Shown: piece after piece, positions 6,285 to 7,893 of the stretch | Layout of the letters: every line of letters starts with the position of its first letter | How positions within the stretch are numbered: the stretch's first letter is position 1 | Source of the DNA: an uncultured Pirellula sp. | Lineage (GTDB): Bacteria > Planctomycetota > Planctomycetia > Pirellulales > Pirellulaceae | DNA length: 7,893 nucleotides | NCBI GenBank assembly: GCA_903837255.1 | Contig: CAILTZ010000816.1 | Location: forward strand, 1-7,893 | Direction of reading: 5' to 3' | Position numbers and translations under genes: made by a program | The notes under the pieces: model-generated | Seen by the model: the letters and a program-made list of their open reading frames with translations, nothing else | Told to the model about the DNA's origin: nothing | Database searches by the model: none

Positions 6285-6337
6285 CGTCAAGCGACTATTG
6301 CTAGCAATGGCTCTTCGGGGGTTTGCTGGACTTGACG
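6285..6337. other. Nested stem structure upstream of the aminotransferase (possible structured leader or ncRNA)
   Basis: Helix 1 pairs CGTCAAG (6285-6291) with CTTGACG (6331-6337). Helix 2 pairs CTAGCAA (6301-6307) with TTGCTGG (6323-6329), including one T-G wobble. Inside it CTC-TTCG-GGG (6311-6320) forms a short stem with a UUCG tetraloop. The internal loops are 9 and 1 nt, then 3 and 2 nt. An alternative pairing, AGAGCC (6275-6280) with GGCTCT (6309-6314), excludes the innermost stem. The structure ends about 110 nt before the aminotransferase start. It may be chance, a repeat remnant or a leader element. Confidence 0.3.
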
Positions 6338-6449
6338 CAATGTTCAGTGATTTCATACGCTAGGTTTTCGGGTGGAGAGCCGTCAAAGGATTCTGACGCG
6401 TGAACTCGGCTCGATTTGAAAACACGAAACACCATGGATGGGGGTTGGG

Positions 6450-7616
6450 ATGACTAGCGAAGCCAAAAAGCCTGCACCGGTTCCGATGCTCGATGTTGGG
6501 CGAGGGAATCAGCCGCTCAAGCAGGAGTTTCTTGATGCGATCGAGCGAGTGATCGATAGCGGTCGATTTTTGCATGGACCGGAAGTTACCGAACTTGAGA
6601 AAACGGTCGCAAACCTGAGTGAAACTGCTCACGGCATCGGTTGCGCTTCGGGTAGCGACGCGTTGCTCTTGGCCCTGATGGCTTTGGACATCGAACCGGG
6701 CGACGAAGTCATCCTGCCGAGCTTTACTTTTTTTGCGACCGCCAGCGCCGTGGCAAGACTCGGGGCCGAGCCGATTTTCGTCGACATCGATCCGATGACT
6801 TACAACATGGATCCAGAGTGCCTCGAGGGCAGCATATCGGCACGGACCAAGGCGATCATCCCGGTGCACTTATTTGGCCAATGTGCACCGATGGATCGGA
6901 TCAATGAAATTGCCGAATCGCATGGGTTGCCGGTGATCGAGGATGCGGCCCAAGCCATTGGAGCGGCTTGGGATGATCGCCCTGCGGGATCCTGGGGACT
7001 AGTCGGTTGTTTGAGCTTTTACCCAACCAAAAATCTGGGCGGCATGGGGGACGGTGGGATGCTCGTATGCAACGACGAGGCGTTTGCATCCAAGCTGCGG
7101 TTGCTCGCATCGCACGGCATGCAGCCTCGGTACTATCACAAGTTGGTGGGGATCAACAGTCGATTGGACACGATCCAAGCGGCGATATTGAACATCAAGA
7201 TCGCTCGCTTGGCAGATTACGCCAAGGCGCGTAGCGAGCATGCGGATCGGTACAAAGAACTCTTCCAAGCGAGCCAATTGCACGAGATCGTCGAGTTGCC
7301 TCGCAAGCAGCCCAAGGCCACGCATGTGTGGAATCAATATGGCATTCGCGTGCCGCATGGCCGTCGCGATGCTCTTAAAGCTCACTTGCAACAGCAAGGA
7401 ATGGGCTGTGAAATTTACTATCCAGTGCCGCTTCACATGCAGGAGTGCTTCTCGGATCTAGGTTATTCCTTGGGCTGTTTACCCAACACCGAGTCGGCCG
7501 CTCGCGAGATCCTGCACTTACCGGTTTACCCAGAGCTGACGCTCCGCGAGCAAGAGTCCGTGGTAGAGGCGATCGAGTCATTCTACATGAGTGGCGCCTA
7601 CCGCCGGGTGGCTTAA
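6450..7616 (+). CDS. DegT/DnrJ/EryC1-family PLP-dependent sugar aminotransferase
   Basis: This fold-type I PLP enzyme probably transfers an amino group to a keto sugar nucleotide for surface polysaccharide or glycoprotein glycans. The 388-residue protein is family length. Visible motifs are SGRFLHGPEVTELE (37-50), the cofactor-phosphate block CASGSDALLLAL (65-76), the aromatic-rich PSFTFFATASAV (90-101), PVHLFGQCA (138-146), and EDAAQAIGA (164-172) whose D165 would contact the pyridine nitrogen. SFYPTKNLGGMGDGG (189-203) follows, with K194 as the Schiff-base lysine, then INSRLDTIQAA (235-245). Overall it resembles WbpE, WlbC and FdtB transaminases, but the exact sugar cannot be told. An in-frame ATG at 6438 would add four residues. 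I prefer 6450 because GGGGG lies 5 nt upstream of it. No sugar-pathway neighbours are present. It converges on the next gene with overlapping stops. Confidence 0.93.
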   Translation: MTSEAKKPAPVPMLDVGRGNQPLKQEFLDAIERVIDSGRFLHGPEVTELEKTVANLSETAHGIGCASGSDALLLALMALDIEPGDEVILPSFTFFATASAVARLGAEPIFVDIDPMTYNMDPECLEGSISARTKAIIPVHLFGQCAPMDRINEIAESHGLPVIEDAAQAIGAAWDDRPAGSWGLVGCLSFYPTKNLGGMGDGGMLVCNDEAFASKLRLLASHGMQPRYYHKLVGINSRLDTIQAAILNIKIARLADYAKARSEHADRYKELFQASQLHEIVELPRKQPKATHVWNQYGIRVPHGRRDALKAHLQQQGMGCEIYYPVPLHMQECFSDLGYSLGCLPNTESAAREILHLPVYPELTLREQESVVEAIESFYMSGAYRRVA

Positions 7617-7893
7617 ATGCGCCTAGGCCAGTTGCTGTTTGGGGAATATCTTTTCATTCGATGAACCCAAGTTGTAAGGCCCCATCTATCCATCAGAAAA
7701 ACGATCGCAGCGCTACCGCCAAACAAGGGCATCGCGATCCCTAGCGCCAGAATGATCCACCATACCGTCCAAACCAAAGGGCCATGGCGCAGCGGTTCCG
7801 GGAATCCCCAGGTGCCTACCTCGCGCCGCTTGTACCACATCCAAACCCCTGAGCTCGACAGCGCAATCAATCCCGAGGTGGTCAGTAGCCCCA
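7613..7893 (-). CDS. PepSY-associated TM-like membrane protein (partial, N-terminus beyond right edge)
   Basis: Only the last 92 residues are in the window, and the frame stays open to the edge. They hold a hydrophobic segment ending in SGVWMWYKRRE (about 14-24). Then comes a short loop with TWGFPEPL (27-34), two further hydrophobic stretches (about 39-57 and 58-68, the latter FGGSAAIVFLMD), and a basic polar tail ending NWPRRI. A helix ending in SG-x-x-MW-x-KRR, followed by a Pro-rich loop, is the pattern I know from the C-terminal part of PepSY-domain membrane proteins, some of which are linked to siderophore or metal reduction. The family call is recognition of this short region and could be wrong. 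What is secure is a multi-pass membrane protein C-terminus. Its TAA overlaps the aminotransferase TAA on the opposite strand. Confidence 0.62.
   Translation of the reverse strand, partial: GLLTTSGLIALSSSGVWMWYKRREVGTWGFPEPLRHGPLVWTVWWIILALGIAMPLFGGSAAIVFLMDRWGLTTWVHRMKRYSPNSNWPRRI

Larger units (their letters stand above)
5919..6449. other. Gene-free repeat mosaic between gph and the aminotransferase
   Basis: No convincing gene is present in these 531 bp. Open frames here (for example a plus-strand 87-codon frame at 6100-6363) lack a domain, a ribosome-binding site or coding-like composition. Instead several unrelated short repeat-like elements lie side by side: a GGAC(C)GCTGAT tandem, a long hairpin, a TGGTGAT tandem, a G-poor tract, a CTTTGCGT doublet and a nested stem structure. 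Each is listed separately. A TTGACG (6332-6337) with a poor -10 TACGCT (6356-6361, 18-bp spacing) is the only promoter guess for the downstream gene. Confidence 0.7.

Noticed and set aside
6297..6308. ATTGCTAGCAAT 12-bp perfect palindrome as a regulator site
   Set aside because: It is better explained as part of the nested stem structure at 6285-6337. A single short palindrome is not enough for an operator call.
6100..6363. 87-codon plus-strand open frame
   Set aside because: It spans the TGGTGAT tandem, the G-poor tract and the CTTTGCGT doublet, has no ribosome-binding site and resembles no domain. It looks like open frame through repeats.
5919..6449. CRISPR array or insertion-sequence ends
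   Set aside because: The repeat units are 7-11 bp and contiguous, without unique spacers. No transposase, terminal inverted repeats or target duplication were found.

Overview
The window looks like a chromosomal segment of a planctomycete, most likely Pirellulaceae. This rests on three things: the protein types, the gene order of a diheme cytochrome c lipoprotein, heme A synthase, heme O synthase and an ABC ATPase, and weak or absent Shine-Dalgarno sites before several genes. It is an inference from recognition, not from a database search. Apart from one repeat-bearing intergenic stretch, the window is densely coding, with seven well-supported protein genes and one probable one (the partial gene at the right edge).

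Minus-strand block, 3782 down to 1. Four genes read leftward as an apparent operon for aerobic respiration: a membrane-anchored diheme cytochrome c lipoprotein, heme A synthase (ctaA/COX15), protoheme IX farnesyltransferase (ctaB/COX10/CyoE) and an ABC-transporter ATPase that runs off the left edge. The junctions are tight: a 4-nt GTGA overlap, a 56-nt gap, and a 1-nt TAATG overlap. CtaB makes heme O and CtaA turns it into heme A for an aa3-type oxidase. The cytochrome is a plausible electron-transfer partner. The ABC protein is translationally coupled to ctaB, but its substrate is unknown. Upstream of the cytochrome gene is a good -10 box next to an inverted repeat.

Plus-strand block, 4028-5918. 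truD (tRNA pseudouridine-13 synthase) and a phosphoglycolate-phosphatase-like HAD hydrolase overlap by 14 nt and are probably co-translated. They diverge from the respiratory operon across a 245-bp regulatory region.

Gap, 5919-6449. This 531-bp stretch has no convincing gene. It carries a mosaic of short repeat-like elements: a GGAC(C)GCTGAT tandem, an 18-bp near-perfect hairpin, a TGGTGAT tandem, an unusually G-poor tract, a CTTTGCGT direct repeat and a nested stem structure. It is the least ordinary part of the window.

Right end, 6450-7893. A DegT/DnrJ/EryC1-family PLP sugar aminotransferase is followed, tail to tail, by the C-terminal part of a minus-strand membrane protein that resembles PepSY-associated TM proteins. 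Their stop codons share a TTAA.

I did not find a clearly new biological system. The best leads are the ABC ATPase coupled to heme a synthesis and the repeat mosaic at 5919-6449.
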